64,000 nucleotides of DNA from Pseudovibrio zosterae (GTDB lineage Bacteria > Pseudomonadota > Alphaproteobacteria > Rhizobiales > Stappiaceae), in the NCBI RefSeq assembly GCF_033843645.1, contig NZ_JAWXVZ010000005.1, positions 186,001 to 250,000 on the forward strand. The letters are read 5' to 3'. The notes under the pieces are model-generated. The model had not been told where the DNA came from, searched no databases, and was given only the letters and a program-made list of their open reading frames with translations. The position numbers and the translations under genes were made by a program. Of the stretch, positions 26,683-35,618 are shown one piece after another; position 1 is the first letter of the stretch, and each line of letters starts with the position of its first letter.

Positions 26683-26699
26683 GCCTTCAAGGCTTAGTC
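26677..26699. terminator. Shared palindrome overlapping both stop codons of rsmB and the TPR gene
   Basis: GACTAAGCCTT (26677-26687) and AAGGCTTAGTC (26689-26699) form an 11-bp stem. It contains the TAA of rsmB and, on the other strand, the TAA of the TPR gene. It lacks a long T-run, so terminator function is probable but not certain. Confidence 0.55.
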
Positions 26700-27971
26700 T
26701 CGTCTTGGCTCCGCCTCCTGTGGCGGTTCATCAAGGGGCAGTTCATCCTCGTTTTCTGCCTCTCGGGCCGGTACAACAGTTACCGGCTCATCTGTTTCCG
26801 GGTGGCGGAACTCGTACTCCACTTCCTCGCGGTCCACACTGGCATCTGCTGTGTCAAGCGCGGTGGCTTCTTCCTCGCTCTCAACAGTCTCTGCAACAGT
26901 TTCGCTCTGGCCCAGAGTGTCCTGCGGGCGACCGGTAATGCCGCGCGCTGCCAGGTCTTCAATGGCCGCGATGGCGGAATGCGTTGCTTCGGGTACAGTG
27001 CCGCCGGTGTTCAGTGAGGTCAGGACAGCGCGGGCGGCGTCTTGCGCATCGGCGGCGGCGAGGGCGGCTCCCAAAGTGTTGCAAGCCTCGCGGCTTTCGG
27101 GAACTTGGCGCCATGCAGCGGCTGCGTGGGCAACGGCCATGTAGACTTCGCCATGACGACGCTCTGCCACGGAAAGGTGGAGCAGAACCTGCACGTTGTC
27201 CGGTTCTATGGCCTGCGCAATCTCAAAGGAAGAAATCGCGCGCTCATAGTCCCCCTCCATGATGTGTGAATGGCCGAGGCTGAGAAGAACATCAATGTTG
27301 CTCGCCTGCAAACCATGGGCATGTTCAAGATAGGTGCGGGCTTCTTGTGGCTTGCCGCGGCGGATCAAGATTTTCGCCAGTCCCAGCAAGGCAGGCACAT
27401 AGGAAGAATCGATCCGCAGCGCAGTGCGATACTTTAAAACAGCGGTCTCCTGATTGGCCTCTGTTGAACAGGCGTCCGCATAGACCGTCAGCGCCGCTGC
27501 GCTTTTGGGAAGCAGTTTGACCAGTGCCTGCGCAGGAACAAGCGCATCCTTGTGGTGGCCCAGCTGCACCAGAATGGAGGCAAGTCCATAAAGGGCGTTC
27601 CGGTTGTCCGGTGCTTGTTCCAGAACCTGAACGAAAGCGTCCTGAGCCTGTTCCAGATAACCCAGTAGCAGCAGACAGTTGCCCATGTTGCTGCGCGCGG
27701 CAACATCGTCAGGCCGGGTGAACAGCACCTTGCGCAGATGAACGATCGCTTCTCGCAGCTCTCCGGCACGCATCAATGCAGTCGCCATACGGTACAGAAT
27801 GTCGATGTCATCCGGGTACCGGCTGATTAGGTCGCGATAGAGGGGCAGAGCGTCTTCATAGCGACCGCTTTGCTCCAGGGAGGAGATCTCGTCCAGTGCG
27901 CGTTGGATCTGCGCGGAGCGTTCATCACCGGTCGTATAGGCCATCAAGTTCTGGTCCTTGTCGTCTGCCAT
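26694..27971 (-). CDS. Tetratricopeptide-repeat protein, 425 aa
   Basis: About eight TPR-like helical hairpins from residue 20 to 305, with the usual spacing of small residues (GRYEDALPLYRDLISRYPDD; GELREAIVHLRKVLFTRPDD; GKPQEARTYLEHAHGLQ and others). TPR arrays are protein-interaction scaffolds. The C-terminal 100 residues are acidic (many Glu/Asp/Thr) and likely disordered. No signal peptide or membrane segment, so cytoplasmic. AAGGA lies 8 bases before the first ATG. It is convergent with rsmB and divergent from the MarR gene. Partner unknown. Confidence 0.8.
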   Translation of the reverse strand: MADDKDQNLMAYTTGDERSAQIQRALDEISSLEQSGRYEDALPLYRDLISRYPDDIDILYRMATALMRAGELREAIVHLRKVLFTRPDDVAARSNMGNCLLLLGYLEQAQDAFVQVLEQAPDNRNALYGLASILVQLGHHKDALVPAQALVKLLPKSAAALTVYADACSTEANQETAVLKYRTALRIDSSYVPALLGLAKILIRRGKPQEARTYLEHAHGLQASNIDVLLSLGHSHIMEGDYERAISSFEIAQAIEPDNVQVLLHLSVAERRHGEVYMAVAHAAAAWRQVPESREACNTLGAALAAADAQDAARAVLTSLNTGGTVPEATHSAIAAIEDLAARGITGRPQDTLGQSETVAETVESEEEATALDTADASVDREEVEYEFRHPETDEPVTVVPAREAENEDELPLDEPPQEAEPRRD

Positions 27972-28274
27972 TCTGCCGATCCTTTAGGTTCATCTGGCTT
28001 CCTGCGTTGGAAAGCAAATGGTAACCATGTTCGAATCATGAATTCATCTGATCGGTAAAACGGTAAGGCTTTGTAAATACTCCGTCAAAGACGTCTGTAA
28101 TCAACAACAACAGTGCATATCACCGCCGTCAAGTACTCACTGGTTTCAACTGTGGATCTCTGCAATCCGTGAGCATTTGCGAATATGAGTTGCCTGCACC
28201 AGAGCCTGACTGATATCACCGCCGTGAAGAGTTCCGACCCCATCCCACGGTCCAAGGCGTATCCGGTAAGAAGT
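27972..28274. other. Divergent intergenic region before the MarR gene
   Basis: 303 bases, AT-richer than the flanks, holding the promoters of the TPR and MarR genes. The MarR frame is open back to 28185 but family length and N-terminal content favour the later start. No clear operator was recognised. Confidence 0.4.
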
Positions 28275-28766
28275 ATGTCCGAAACAGATGACTTGTTTTC
28301 GTTTTCACAAGGCAGCCTTTTTGAAGGCGAACGCGGTCTTGATTTGGAGAACTTTCTCCCAGTCAAACTGATCTGGGCGGGCCGCAAGGTGGAGCGGTGG
28401 CTCCAAGAGCGTTTGCAATCGACCTACGACCTAACCATTCCGGACTGGCTGGTTCTCAACGCGTTGATGAAGCAGGATAACGTCTCCGTCAAGCAACTGG
28501 GGCCGAGCATTCACCTCGATACAGTAGCCGTTTCTCGTGCAACGAAGCGCCTTGCAGACCGGGAGCTGGTGATCAAGGACCCCAACCAGAAGGACCGCCG
28601 CTTGGTGGTTCTGGTGCCCACGGATGCTGGCAAGGGCGTGATTGACGAGATTGATCGTGACCTGAAAGATTTCGAGCAGGGAGTTCTGCGCAAGCTTGCC
28701 AAGCTCGAGCGCAAACACTTGGGCCAGCACCTTGCAAACCTGAGCGAGCCTAAGGCTAAACGCTAA
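28275..28766 (+). CDS. MarR-family transcriptional regulator
   Basis: 163 residues from ATG 28275. The winged helix is clear at about 65-130: LTIPDWLVLNALMKQDNVSVKQL (helices 2-3), the recognition helix TVAVSRATKRLADRELV, and the wing DPNQKDRRLVVLVPTDAG, where D-x-R-D-x-R-L/R-like MarR residues bind DNA. The C-terminal helix (about 130-163) is the dimer part. The gene stands 126 bases upstream of guaA but separated from it by a probable guaA promoter, so its target is unknown. The start is uncertain; an earlier in-frame ATG at 28185 exists. Confidence 0.83.
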   Translation: MSETDDLFSFSQGSLFEGERGLDLENFLPVKLIWAGRKVERWLQERLQSTYDLTIPDWLVLNALMKQDNVSVKQLGPSIHLDTVAVSRATKRLADRELVIKDPNQKDRRLVVLVPTDAGKGVIDEIDRDLKDFEQGVLRKLAKLERKHLGQHLANLSEPKAKR

Positions 28767-28892
28767 GGGTTGCAGCGCCACAATGCCGACTGTCCCGGCA
28801 ATCCTGCGAAATGTCGTGCATCGTCGTCGCATTCGGTGTTTTTTGCATGGAAAGAGGTTCAAAAATGCTCAGTAACGGAGTAAGAGCAGCCC

Positions 28893-30440
28893 ATGACTGA
28901 CCGCATCCTTATTATTGACTTCGGATCTCAGGTCACACAGCTGATTGCCCGCCGCGTGCGCGAGTCAGGTGTTTACTCCGAGATCGTACCGTTCCAATCT
29001 GCTGAAGCCGCTTTCAAGGAAATGAATCCAAAAGCGGTCATTCTGTCAGGTGGTCCGGCTTCCACCACGGAAATGGGGAGCCCACGCGCACCCCAGATCG
29101 TATTTGACGCTGGCATCCCGGTTCTGGGCATTTGCTATGGCCAGCAAACCATGTGCGCCCAGCTTGGCGGCGAAGTTGAAAGCTCAGATCACCGCGAGTT
29201 TGGTCGTGCTTTCATAACAGTCAAGAAAGACAGCGCGCTGTTTGATGGCATCTGGGAGATGGGATCCGACCATCAGGTCTGGATGAGCCATGGCGACCGC
29301 GTCAACAACATCCCTGATGGGTTTGAAGTGATTGCGGCGTCGGAAGGCGCACCATTTGCTGCCATTGCGGACGAAACCCGCAAGGTCTATGGCGTGCAGT
29401 TCCACCCGGAAGTGGTGCACACGCCCGATGGGGCGAAGCTGATCGAAAACTTCACCCACAAGATCGCAGGCTGTTCCGGCGATTGGACCATGGCAGAATA
29501 CCGTCAGCAGGCGGTTGAGGCGATCCGCGCTCAGGTGGGCGAGGGACGCGTTATCTGTGGTCTTTCCGGCGGTGTTGACAGTTCCGTCGCTGCGGTTCTG
29601 ATCCACGAAGCCATTGGTGACCAGCTGACCTGCATTTACGTTGACCATGGGCTTATGCGCCTCGGCGAGAGTGAACAAGTGGTCTCCATGTTCCGGGATC
29701 ACTACAATATTCCTCTGGTTCACGTTGATGCTGCAGACCTGTTCATCGGCGAGCTGGAAGGCGAAACCGATCCGGAGATCAAGCGCAAGACCATTGGCCG
29801 CCTCTTCATCGAAGTCTTCGAGGCAGAAGCCAAGAAGCTGGGCGGTGCCGAGTTCCTTGCGCAAGGAACGCTTTATCCTGATGTGATCGAGAGTGTCTCT
29901 TTCACCGGCGGTCCTTCTGTCACCATCAAGTCTCACCACAACGTGGGTGGTTTGCCAGAGCGCATGAACATGCAACTGGTTGAGCCTCTTCGCGAGCTGT
30001 TCAAGGACGAAGTTCGTGAACTGGGCCGTGAACTTGGTTTGCCGGAAAGCTTCATTGGCCGTCATCCGTTCCCTGGGCCAGGTCTTGCGATCCGCTGTCC
30101 CGGCGGCATAACCCGCGAAAAGCTGGATATTCTGCGCCAGGCTGATGCCATTTACTTGGACGAGATCCGCAAGGCGGGCCTTTACGATGCCATTTGGCAG
30201 GCGTTTGCTGTGCTGCTTCCGGTCCAGACCGTTGGCGTCATGGGCGATGGCCGCACCTACGAGTATGTCTGCGCCCTGCGTGCGGTCACCTCTGTGGACG
30301 GCATGACCGCTGACTTCTACCACTTCGACATGAATTTCCTAGGCCGTGCGGCAACCCGCATCATCAACGAAGTTCGAGGCATCAACCGGTGTGTCTATGA
30401 CATCACGTCGAAGCCTCCCGGAACCATCGAGTGGGAATGA
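28893..30440 (+). CDS. guaA: GMP synthase (glutamine-hydrolysing)
   Basis: 515 residues. N-terminal class I amidotransferase: GICYGQQTMCAQLGG contains the nucleophile Cys, and GVQFHPEVVH the His-Glu pair. The ATP-pyrophosphatase domain has the P-loop GLSGGVDSSVAA near residue 225 and the dimerisation domain ends with TSKPPGTIEWE, the conserved C-terminus. Converts XMP to GMP using glutamine and ATP. Followed by a strong terminator. Confidence 0.98.
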   Translation: MTDRILIIDFGSQVTQLIARRVRESGVYSEIVPFQSAEAAFKEMNPKAVILSGGPASTTEMGSPRAPQIVFDAGIPVLGICYGQQTMCAQLGGEVESSDHREFGRAFITVKKDSALFDGIWEMGSDHQVWMSHGDRVNNIPDGFEVIAASEGAPFAAIADETRKVYGVQFHPEVVHTPDGAKLIENFTHKIAGCSGDWTMAEYRQQAVEAIRAQVGEGRVICGLSGGVDSSVAAVLIHEAIGDQLTCIYVDHGLMRLGESEQVVSMFRDHYNIPLVHVDAADLFIGELEGETDPEIKRKTIGRLFIEVFEAEAKKLGGAEFLAQGTLYPDVIESVSFTGGPSVTIKSHHNVGGLPERMNMQLVEPLRELFKDEVRELGRELGLPESFIGRHPFPGPGLAIRCPGGITREKLDILRQADAIYLDEIRKAGLYDAIWQAFAVLLPVQTVGVMGDGRTYEYVCALRAVTSVDGMTADFYHFDMNFLGRAATRIINEVRGINRCVYDITSKPPGTIEWE

Positions 30441-30487
30441 TCACAGGCTATGCATCTGCCGCTGTGAAACAGAATAAGATAGCAATT

Positions 30488-30514
30488 AAGCCCATGTTTT
30501 CATGGGCTTTTTTG
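30488..30514 (+). terminator. Rho-independent terminator of guaA
   Basis: 9-bp stem AAGCCCATG (30488-30496) / CATGGGCTT (30501-30509), TTTT loop, followed by T-run. Confidence 0.92.
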
Positions 30515-30736
30515 TTTTGTGGCAGATAGTCTCCAAAGAGGGGCGCTCCTCGTGCCTGCTGCCAAATTGGTGTTGGCTTTCATGCTTGGGGATGGGGAAG
30601 CAGCGTTCGCGTTCAGCGAAAGCAGGCCTGCGCTTCATCAGGTTGCTCGCTGTGACAACCTTTTAATGTATCCATGATTGGACGCCCCGCGGTGCGTGCA
30701 TTAGACTCCGCCTCATCAGAGTTGAGGAGGGGTATA

Positions 30737-31159
30737 ATGAAGATACAATCGATCGCCGGTTTTGCGACCATCACCAAGGATCCAAAGGCAAGCGCGAAAC
30801 TGTACAAAGAGCTTCTTGGTTTGGAGCTGCAAGCCCAAGAAGACTATCTTTTCATGGACAAGTTTCCGGGCAGTAATCACTTTGGTGTCTGGCCGCTCAA
30901 GATGGCAGCCAAGGCTTGTTTCGGAACGGAAGAATGGCCTGAAGAGTTTCCTGAGCCGACATCGACAGTTGAGTTCGAGCTTTGCTCGCCTGAAGAAGTA
31001 TCCTCCGCAGTTTCCGAGCTTCAGGCCAATGGGCAAAAGTTCATTCATGGCGCCATTACAGAACCATGGGGGCAGACTGTCGCTCGGTTCATCAGTCCGG
31101 AAAATGTGCTGGTGGGTCTGAGCTATGCGCCATGGCTTCACGACGAGAAGGCCGGGTAA
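30737..31159 (+). CDS. VOC-family (glyoxalase-like) protein
   Basis: 140 residues from ATG 30737, preceded by GAGGAGGGG. The fold pattern fits vicinal-oxygen-chelate proteins: an N-terminal strand IAGFATITKDPKASAKLYKELLGLEL, a central HFGVWPLKMA, and a second module ending PWGQTVARFISPENVLVGLSYAP. Members are metal-dependent lyases, dioxygenases, or antibiotic-binding proteins. Which one cannot be told; the first motif lacks an obvious His metal ligand, so catalysis is doubtful. Confidence 0.78.
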   Translation: MKIQSIAGFATITKDPKASAKLYKELLGLELQAQEDYLFMDKFPGSNHFGVWPLKMAAKACFGTEEWPEEFPEPTSTVEFELCSPEEVSSAVSELQANGQKFIHGAITEPWGQTVARFISPENVLVGLSYAPWLHDEKAG

Positions 31160-31233
31160 GCGGGGCGTCAGGTTCAAAGCGCCGCAAATGCCCGTGTTTT
31201 AGGCCATCTGCTGAGCGGACCGGCTGTTTGTTC

Positions 31234-31731
31234 CTAAGGCAAGGCGACAGCGGAAATCATGGCTCTTCCGCCTTCTTTGCCTGAGGCCTGTGCGATTTCC
31301 AAGAGCGATTGTTCCGTGTCCGTCACGGTAAAACCCTTGGCCGTGAGGCGTGCGGCCAGTTCTTCCGGGGCAAGATCATAAATGGCGGCCACCTCAGAGA
31401 CTGTGCTGTCTTGTAGGGCGGTCAATGTCACCGTCAAAGGATTGGAAGCGTTCTCTGCCATCACGGAGGGAAGGGTCATGACCGTGGCCAAACCCAATGT
31501 CAGGCAAAGCGGCACCCACACCACCTTGCGCCGAAAATACATTTTCATTGGCAACCAGTTCTTCCAAAGGTGCAGGGTAACAGGCACCAGAAGAAGCAAG
31601 GCAAGCCATTCGTGAACAAAGGCAAAACCAGCCGGTGCAACATGGAAAAACATGGTCACGCCTGTGATCGCCGTGACCATGAACAAAGCCAGCGTAAACA
31701 ACGTGCCGTAGGTTTTTAGAGTGGAACTCAT
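31234..31731 (-). CDS. DUF4405-type membrane protein, 165 aa
   Basis: Three hydrophobic helices in the first 100 residues (about 8-28, 36-55, 70-92). Helix pairs carry HVAPAGFAFVHEWLALLL and VTLHLWKNW, the histidine pattern of the DUF4405/cytochrome-b561-like group, which suggests heme binding. The C-terminal 65 residues are soluble and periplasmic or cytoplasmic, predicted helical, and carry no known domain. Heme and redox roles are inferred from the family. The gene is convergent with the VOC gene and first of a minus-strand run only by orientation, not by close spacing. Confidence 0.7.
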   Translation of the reverse strand: MSSTLKTYGTLFTLALFMVTAITGVTMFFHVAPAGFAFVHEWLALLLLVPVTLHLWKNWLPMKMYFRRKVVWVPLCLTLGLATVMTLPSVMAENASNPLTVTLTALQDSTVSEVAAIYDLAPEELAARLTAKGFTVTDTEQSLLEIAQASGKEGGRAMISAVALP

Positions 31732-31830
31732 GGGAGGCTCCCTTCGCTATGCAATTGGATTTGCGAGGGAACCTAACAGGAAGATGTCCTTTAACTGTGC
31801 CGAACATAGACCAGTTTGTCGTAAAGTGTA

Positions 31831-32172
31831 TCAGCTCTGAAGTCGGGCACAGGAGATGCAATAGAGCGCGGCAGGATCAATGCGCAGACGCTCCTGCGGA
31901 ATGTCCTCGCCGCATTCAAGACAATACCCGTACTCGTCTTCCTTGATGCGCTGAAGGGCGCTGTCGATGCGTTGAAGGTCGATGGCACGCTGACGCTCAT
32001 TGGCCTGAGCCATCGCTTGTTGCTGCAGGGCGTCCATGCGCGATAAGCGGCCAACAGATTGCTGATCCAGTTGGACCGGCGCGCGGGCCTCTTTCGACAT
32101 CCTGTCCAGTTCTTGAAGCTCTTTCCTTTTGCCTTCCAGAAGATCTTTGGCTTCATCTGGTGAGAGCGTCAT
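31831..32172 (-). CDS. TraR/DksA-family C4 zinc-finger protein
   Basis: 113 residues. A helical N-terminal coiled coil (about 5-75) precedes a zinc finger with CLEC and CISC (YGYCLECGEDIPQERLRIDPAALYCISC). DksA proteins enter the RNA polymerase secondary channel and work with ppGpp. This is a short paralogue; the acidic coiled-coil tip of E. coli DksA (D-x-x-D-x-A) is not clearly present, so it may not act exactly like DksA. The ribosome site AAGGA lies inside the 3' arm of a hairpin just upstream (see 32181-32206). It may be co-transcribed with the PilZ gene 36 bases upstream. Confidence 0.85.
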   Translation of the reverse strand: MTLSPDEAKDLLEGKRKELQELDRMSKEARAPVQLDQQSVGRLSRMDALQQQAMAQANERQRAIDLQRIDSALQRIKEDEYGYCLECGEDIPQERLRIDPAALYCISCARLQS

Positions 32173-32180
32173 GGCGTGTT

Positions 32181-32206
32181 CCTTCTGCAGGCGTGCCTGC
32201 CGAAGG
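32181..32206 (-). promoter_or_regulatory. Hairpin that sequesters the TraR/DksA gene ribosome site
   Basis: On the minus strand CCTTC-G-GCAGGC and GCCTGC-A-GAAGG fold into a 5+6 bp stem with an AC loop (one mismatch). The 3' arm GAAGG is the Shine-Dalgarno sequence for the ATG at 32172. It may control translation or weakly terminate the PilZ message. Confidence 0.5.
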
Positions 32207-32208
32207 CT

Positions 32209-32517
32209 TTAGAACTTCAACAGTCCCGGAAATTCTTCGAGGGCACTTACAAACTCAACGCCCATAGCGTTGCCTGTTCTCCAGCGAACTTCAACCTTTG
32301 CGCGCTGTCTGTGCTGCACGATGTAAAGAAAAAACTCATCAGGGACGTCTTGCGTCGTCTCCAGCAACAAACGTGCGCCTTCATCCGACAGATCACGGAT
32401 CGTACAGTCGATAACCACACTGTGGTCGTTGAAGACCACACGACCTTCTTTCAAGGTCCGGCGGCGGCGGCTGCGGCGTCGTTCGTCCTCCGGCATCTCT
32501 GCATTGGTTTGGTTCAT
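32209..32517 (-). CDS. PilZ-domain protein, 102 aa
   Basis: A single PilZ domain fills the protein. The N-terminal R-R-S-R-R-R-R motif and the D-L-S-D-E-G-A-R-L motif near residue 43 are the two parts of the c-di-GMP site; VRWRTGNAMGVEF is the closing strand. PilZ proteins bind cyclic di-GMP and control motility, exopolysaccharide or biofilm traits. Effector partner unknown. Followed at 36 bases by the TraR/DksA gene on the same strand. Confidence 0.8.
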   Translation of the reverse strand: MNQTNAEMPEDERRRSRRRRTLKEGRVVFNDHSVVIDCTIRDLSDEGARLLLETTQDVPDEFFLYIVQHRQRAKVEVRWRTGNAMGVEFVSALEEFPGLLKF

Positions 32518-32789
32518 ACCTAAACTCTTCGTTGCTTTCGCGTAGCAGTTTCTGTCGATTGCTTATTGCGGCTATATTGCCCGAATACACTTTCATGAAC
32601 AGTGCATACTTCGAGTTTTCAGCAAGACTATTACAGTAAGCCATGACGCGAGCTTGCACATAAATCTCGCCGACTTGGACTGCATCCCTTTGATTTCTCA
32701 GTACTGACCTATCATATCTATGCAAACTATGGTTTTGTACCAATCCGTTATGCACCTAGGTGCCTGTCACGCTACTCTCGGGGGAGATG

Positions 32790-33374
32790 ATGCTAATTCT
32801 AGTCCTCGGCCTAATCGTTTTCTTAGGCTGCCATATGCTGCCAACTTTTGTTGGATTGCACGATTCGCTGAAAACCAAAATGGGTGATGGGCCTTACCGA
32901 TTGGCCTTTTCAGCTGTTTCCGCGATCGGGATTACGTTGATCGTGATCGGCTACGGTGACGCAAGGTTCGCGGGCTACCTGCCAATCTACGATCCGCCAA
33001 TCTGGATGCGCCATCTTGTTCTCCTCCTCATGCTGCCTGTTTTTGTCCTGTTTGCAGCAGCTTATCTGCCCGGCCACATCAAGAAGCGCACCAAGCACCC
33101 CATGATCCTCTCGGTAAAGATCTGGGCCCTGGCGCACCTTCTGGCCAATGGCGAGCCACAGTCTCTGCTTCTTTTCGGAGGTTTCCTTGCCTGGGGTGTA
33201 ATCGATCGCATTTCACTGAAGAAGCGCGATCTGGCACAAGGTGGCCCGGCGCAAGTCGACATGTCCCATGCGGTCCGCAACGATGCCATCGCCCTTATAA
33301 TTGGGTTGGGTATTTATCTCCTCTTCGTGTGGAAACTTCACGAATTGATCATCGGTGTGTCCGTCATCGGTTGA
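32790..33374 (+). CDS. NnrU-family membrane protein
   Basis: 194 residues. The start at 32790 is preferred: GGGGGAG is just upstream and the protein then begins MLILVLGLIVFLGCH, as in the family; an earlier GTG at 32760 and ATG at 32787 are alternatives. Six hydrophobic helices are visible. The PGHIKKRTKHPMILSVKIWALAHLL segment is the signature. NnrU proteins occur with denitrification genes or in carotenoid isomerisation (15-cis-zeta-carotene isomerase relatives); no such neighbours are here, so the role is open. Confidence 0.75.
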   Translation: MLILVLGLIVFLGCHMLPTFVGLHDSLKTKMGDGPYRLAFSAVSAIGITLIVIGYGDARFAGYLPIYDPPIWMRHLVLLLMLPVFVLFAAAYLPGHIKKRTKHPMILSVKIWALAHLLANGEPQSLLLFGGFLAWGVIDRISLKKRDLAQGGPAQVDMSHAVRNDAIALIIGLGIYLLFVWKLHELIIGVSVIG

Positions 33375-33413
33375 CCTTTTGTGTAAACCTGCTGTTTTCA
33401 CGGTAGAGTCTGC

Positions 33414-33441
33414 GCGCATCTGCTTGATTAAGCGGATGCGC
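33414..33441. other. Unassigned 12-bp hairpin before the yfgM-like/bamB/der operon
   Basis: GCGCATCTGCTT (33414-33425) pairs with AAGCGGATGCGC (33430-33441) with one G-T, loop GATT. No T-run follows on either strand, so it is probably not a terminator. It lies in the 212-base gap after nnrU. Confidence 0.35.
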
Positions 33442-33586
33442 AAGGTCTAAATGACGCTCTGCCCTAATTGTGCCACCTTGCACGGGGAAGAGGGCGCACG
33501 GGCAAATGAATTTTAACAAGGTCTCTGCACGGCACGGAAGCTGCGCGGAGTGAACCTGAAGAAGTTGCTGCGGGAATAACATAGCC

Positions 33587-34237
33587 ATGTCCGACATTTT
33601 TCGCGAAGTCGATGAAGACGTAAGAAACGAAAAATACTCACGCCTTTGGAAACGCTTCGCGCCTTTGGTATACGGCACTGCCGCTTTGATCGTCGTCGGC
33701 ACCGGTGGCTACCGTGGCTATGAGTATTGGGTGGACACCCAGTCCAAGGCAGCCGGACAGGCTTTCCTTGAAGCGGTTCAGCTTTCTGATGAAGGCAAGC
33801 ACGAAGAAGCCATCGCGGCATTTGAAGCCCTCAAGGACGACATTGGCGGCTATCCAATGCTCGCGGATTTGCGCATTGCCTCTGAACTGGCAGCAAGCGG
33901 CAAGTCTGCTGAGGCTGTGGAGCTGTTCGATTCTGTGGCAACACGCAGCGGCGTGTCTGAGCTGTACCGCGGGCTTGCATCCATTCGCGCGGCCTATGTT
34001 CTGCTTGATACCGGCAGCCTGGAAGACGTGAAGATGCGTGCCAACTCACTGGCGCAGGCAGGAAACGCTTGGCGTTTCCCAGCGCTGGAAGTCATTGGTG
34101 CAGCGGAATACAAGGCTGGCAATATGGATGCGGCCAAGGCCCGTTTTGAAGAAATTGTAAATGACGCGGCAGCTTCTGGCGACTATGCCGGGCGCGCTCG
34201 TGTCTACCTGGATTTGATTAAAGCTGCGAACGGCTAA
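33587..34237 (+). CDS. YfgM-like tetratricopeptide protein with one membrane helix
   Basis: 216 residues. One transmembrane helix at about 26-44 (FAPLVYGTAALIVVGTGGY) after a short acidic cytoplasmic start; the rest is periplasmic, helical and TPR-like. The order yfgM-bamB-der is the same as in E. coli (hisS-yfgM-bamB-der), where YfgM is an ancillary subunit that links the Sec translocon to periplasmic chaperones. Assignment rests on this synteny and on the topology. bamB follows 12 bases downstream. Confidence 0.72.
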   Translation: MSDIFREVDEDVRNEKYSRLWKRFAPLVYGTAALIVVGTGGYRGYEYWVDTQSKAAGQAFLEAVQLSDEGKHEEAIAAFEALKDDIGGYPMLADLRIASELAASGKSAEAVELFDSVATRSGVSELYRGLASIRAAYVLLDTGSLEDVKMRANSLAQAGNAWRFPALEVIGAAEYKAGNMDAAKARFEEIVNDAAASGDYAGRARVYLDLIKAANG

Positions 34238-34249
34238 GGGGATTTTAAA

Positions 34250-35584
34250 GTGATTGGATGCAACCGAAAGTCCTGGCGGGCAGTATGTGGAACCCTTGTT
34301 CTGGCAACCGCGTTGTCCGGATGCTCCGCACTGTCTGGTATGAACCCCTTCGGCGGTGACGATGACTTCCTGCCAGGTGACCGTCAGCCGCTTTACAGCT
34401 CCCAAACCATCAATGCTGAAAATGTCAGCGCGTCCATCGGTCCTGCAACCGGTGGCTCTGCGTGGCCCCAGCCAGCAGGTCCCGCCGACAACGATCCGGG
34501 CAACATTGCCGTGGACGTGACCGGCTCAGTGGCCTGGAACAAGTCCATCGGCAAGCCGCGCGGCGGCGGTTTCCTGAGCGTTGGTTCCCCACCGCGCAAC
34601 GCGGCGCGCCCGGTCTCGGACGGCAGCCGCATCTACGTTTACAAGCAGGATGGCGATCTGGTCGCCCTGTCAATGAACGGTGGCTCGGCCTTTACCCGGT
34701 CGCTGCGCCCGGAAGGCGAGTCTGAAGTCGGTATTGGTGGCGGCGTCGCCCTCGACAACGGCAAGATCTTCGTCGCAACCGCTTACCGCCAGCTTCATGC
34801 GCTGGATGGTGCAGGGCAGATCCTTTGGACCAAGGACCTCGACATTCCTGTTCGCGGCGCACCAACCGCAGCCGGCGGGCACGTGATCATCGTCACTCAG
34901 GAAAACGAGGTGATGGGCATCAGCCAGGAAGACGGTTCCCAGTCCTGGTCCTTTACCGGTATTTCTGAAAACGCTGGCCTGCTTGCATCCTCAAGTGCAG
35001 CAGTCTCCGGCAACACCGTTGTTGTGCCATTCTCTTCAGGTGAAGTGATGGCGCTGGACGTTAAGTCCGGCGAGCCGAAGTGGATTGACGCCGTGGCGCG
35101 TTCTTTCCGTACACGCGCGCTCTCTGGTCTTTCTGACGTTTCTGCAAGCCCGGTTATCCATGATGGCCGTGTGTTTGCAACATCCATTTCGGGCCGCACC
35201 ATCGCGGTGTCATTGCGCGATGGCGAGCGCTTCTGGGAAGCTGACATCGGCAGCGTTCACACACCAGTTGCTTCTGGTAGCGCGCTCTTCATGATCGGTC
35301 TTGACGACAACCTGTACGCCCTCGATAACAAGAGCGGCCGCGTGCTTTGGGCAGCAGATCTTTCTGCTGGCGATGACGACGCTGGCAACTGGGCCGGACC
35401 AATTCTTGCCAATGGCAAGTTGATCGCCATGTCCAGCGAAGGCAATTTTGTACAGGTAGACGCGAAAACCGGTGCGGTACTCGCATCCAAGAAAACATCC
35501 GAAGACGTGTTCGTAACGCCGATCGTGGCCGGTGGCCGCATGATCGTCCTGAGCGGAGACGGCTCGGTTGCAGCGCTGAACTAA
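34250..35584 (+). CDS. bamB: Outer-membrane protein assembly factor BamB
   Basis: 444 residues from a GTG with AAGGGGA upstream. Lipoprotein signal with lipobox ALSGC (Cys25), then an eight-bladed beta-propeller of PQQ-like repeats seen in recurrent patterns such as DGDLVALSMNGGSAFTR, DGAGQILWTKDL and DNKSGRVLWAADL. BamB helps the BAM complex insert beta-barrel proteins into the outer membrane. Second in the operon with the YfgM-like gene and der. Confidence 0.93.
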   Translation: MIGCNRKSWRAVCGTLVLATALSGCSALSGMNPFGGDDDFLPGDRQPLYSSQTINAENVSASIGPATGGSAWPQPAGPADNDPGNIAVDVTGSVAWNKSIGKPRGGGFLSVGSPPRNAARPVSDGSRIYVYKQDGDLVALSMNGGSAFTRSLRPEGESEVGIGGGVALDNGKIFVATAYRQLHALDGAGQILWTKDLDIPVRGAPTAAGGHVIIVTQENEVMGISQEDGSQSWSFTGISENAGLLASSSAAVSGNTVVVPFSSGEVMALDVKSGEPKWIDAVARSFRTRALSGLSDVSASPVIHDGRVFATSISGRTIAVSLRDGERFWEADIGSVHTPVASGSALFMIGLDDNLYALDNKSGRVLWAADLSAGDDDAGNWAGPILANGKLIAMSSEGNFVQVDAKTGAVLASKKTSEDVFVTPIVAGGRMIVLSGDGSVAALN

Positions 35585-35618
35585 AGGGTTCAGCGCCAAC
35601 TTATTTAGGAGAAATCGC

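Noticed and set aside
29184..30323. 379-codon minus-strand ORF opposite guaA
   Set aside because: Lies wholly inside guaA, whose motifs fix the coding strand; long antisense frames are common at this GC content.
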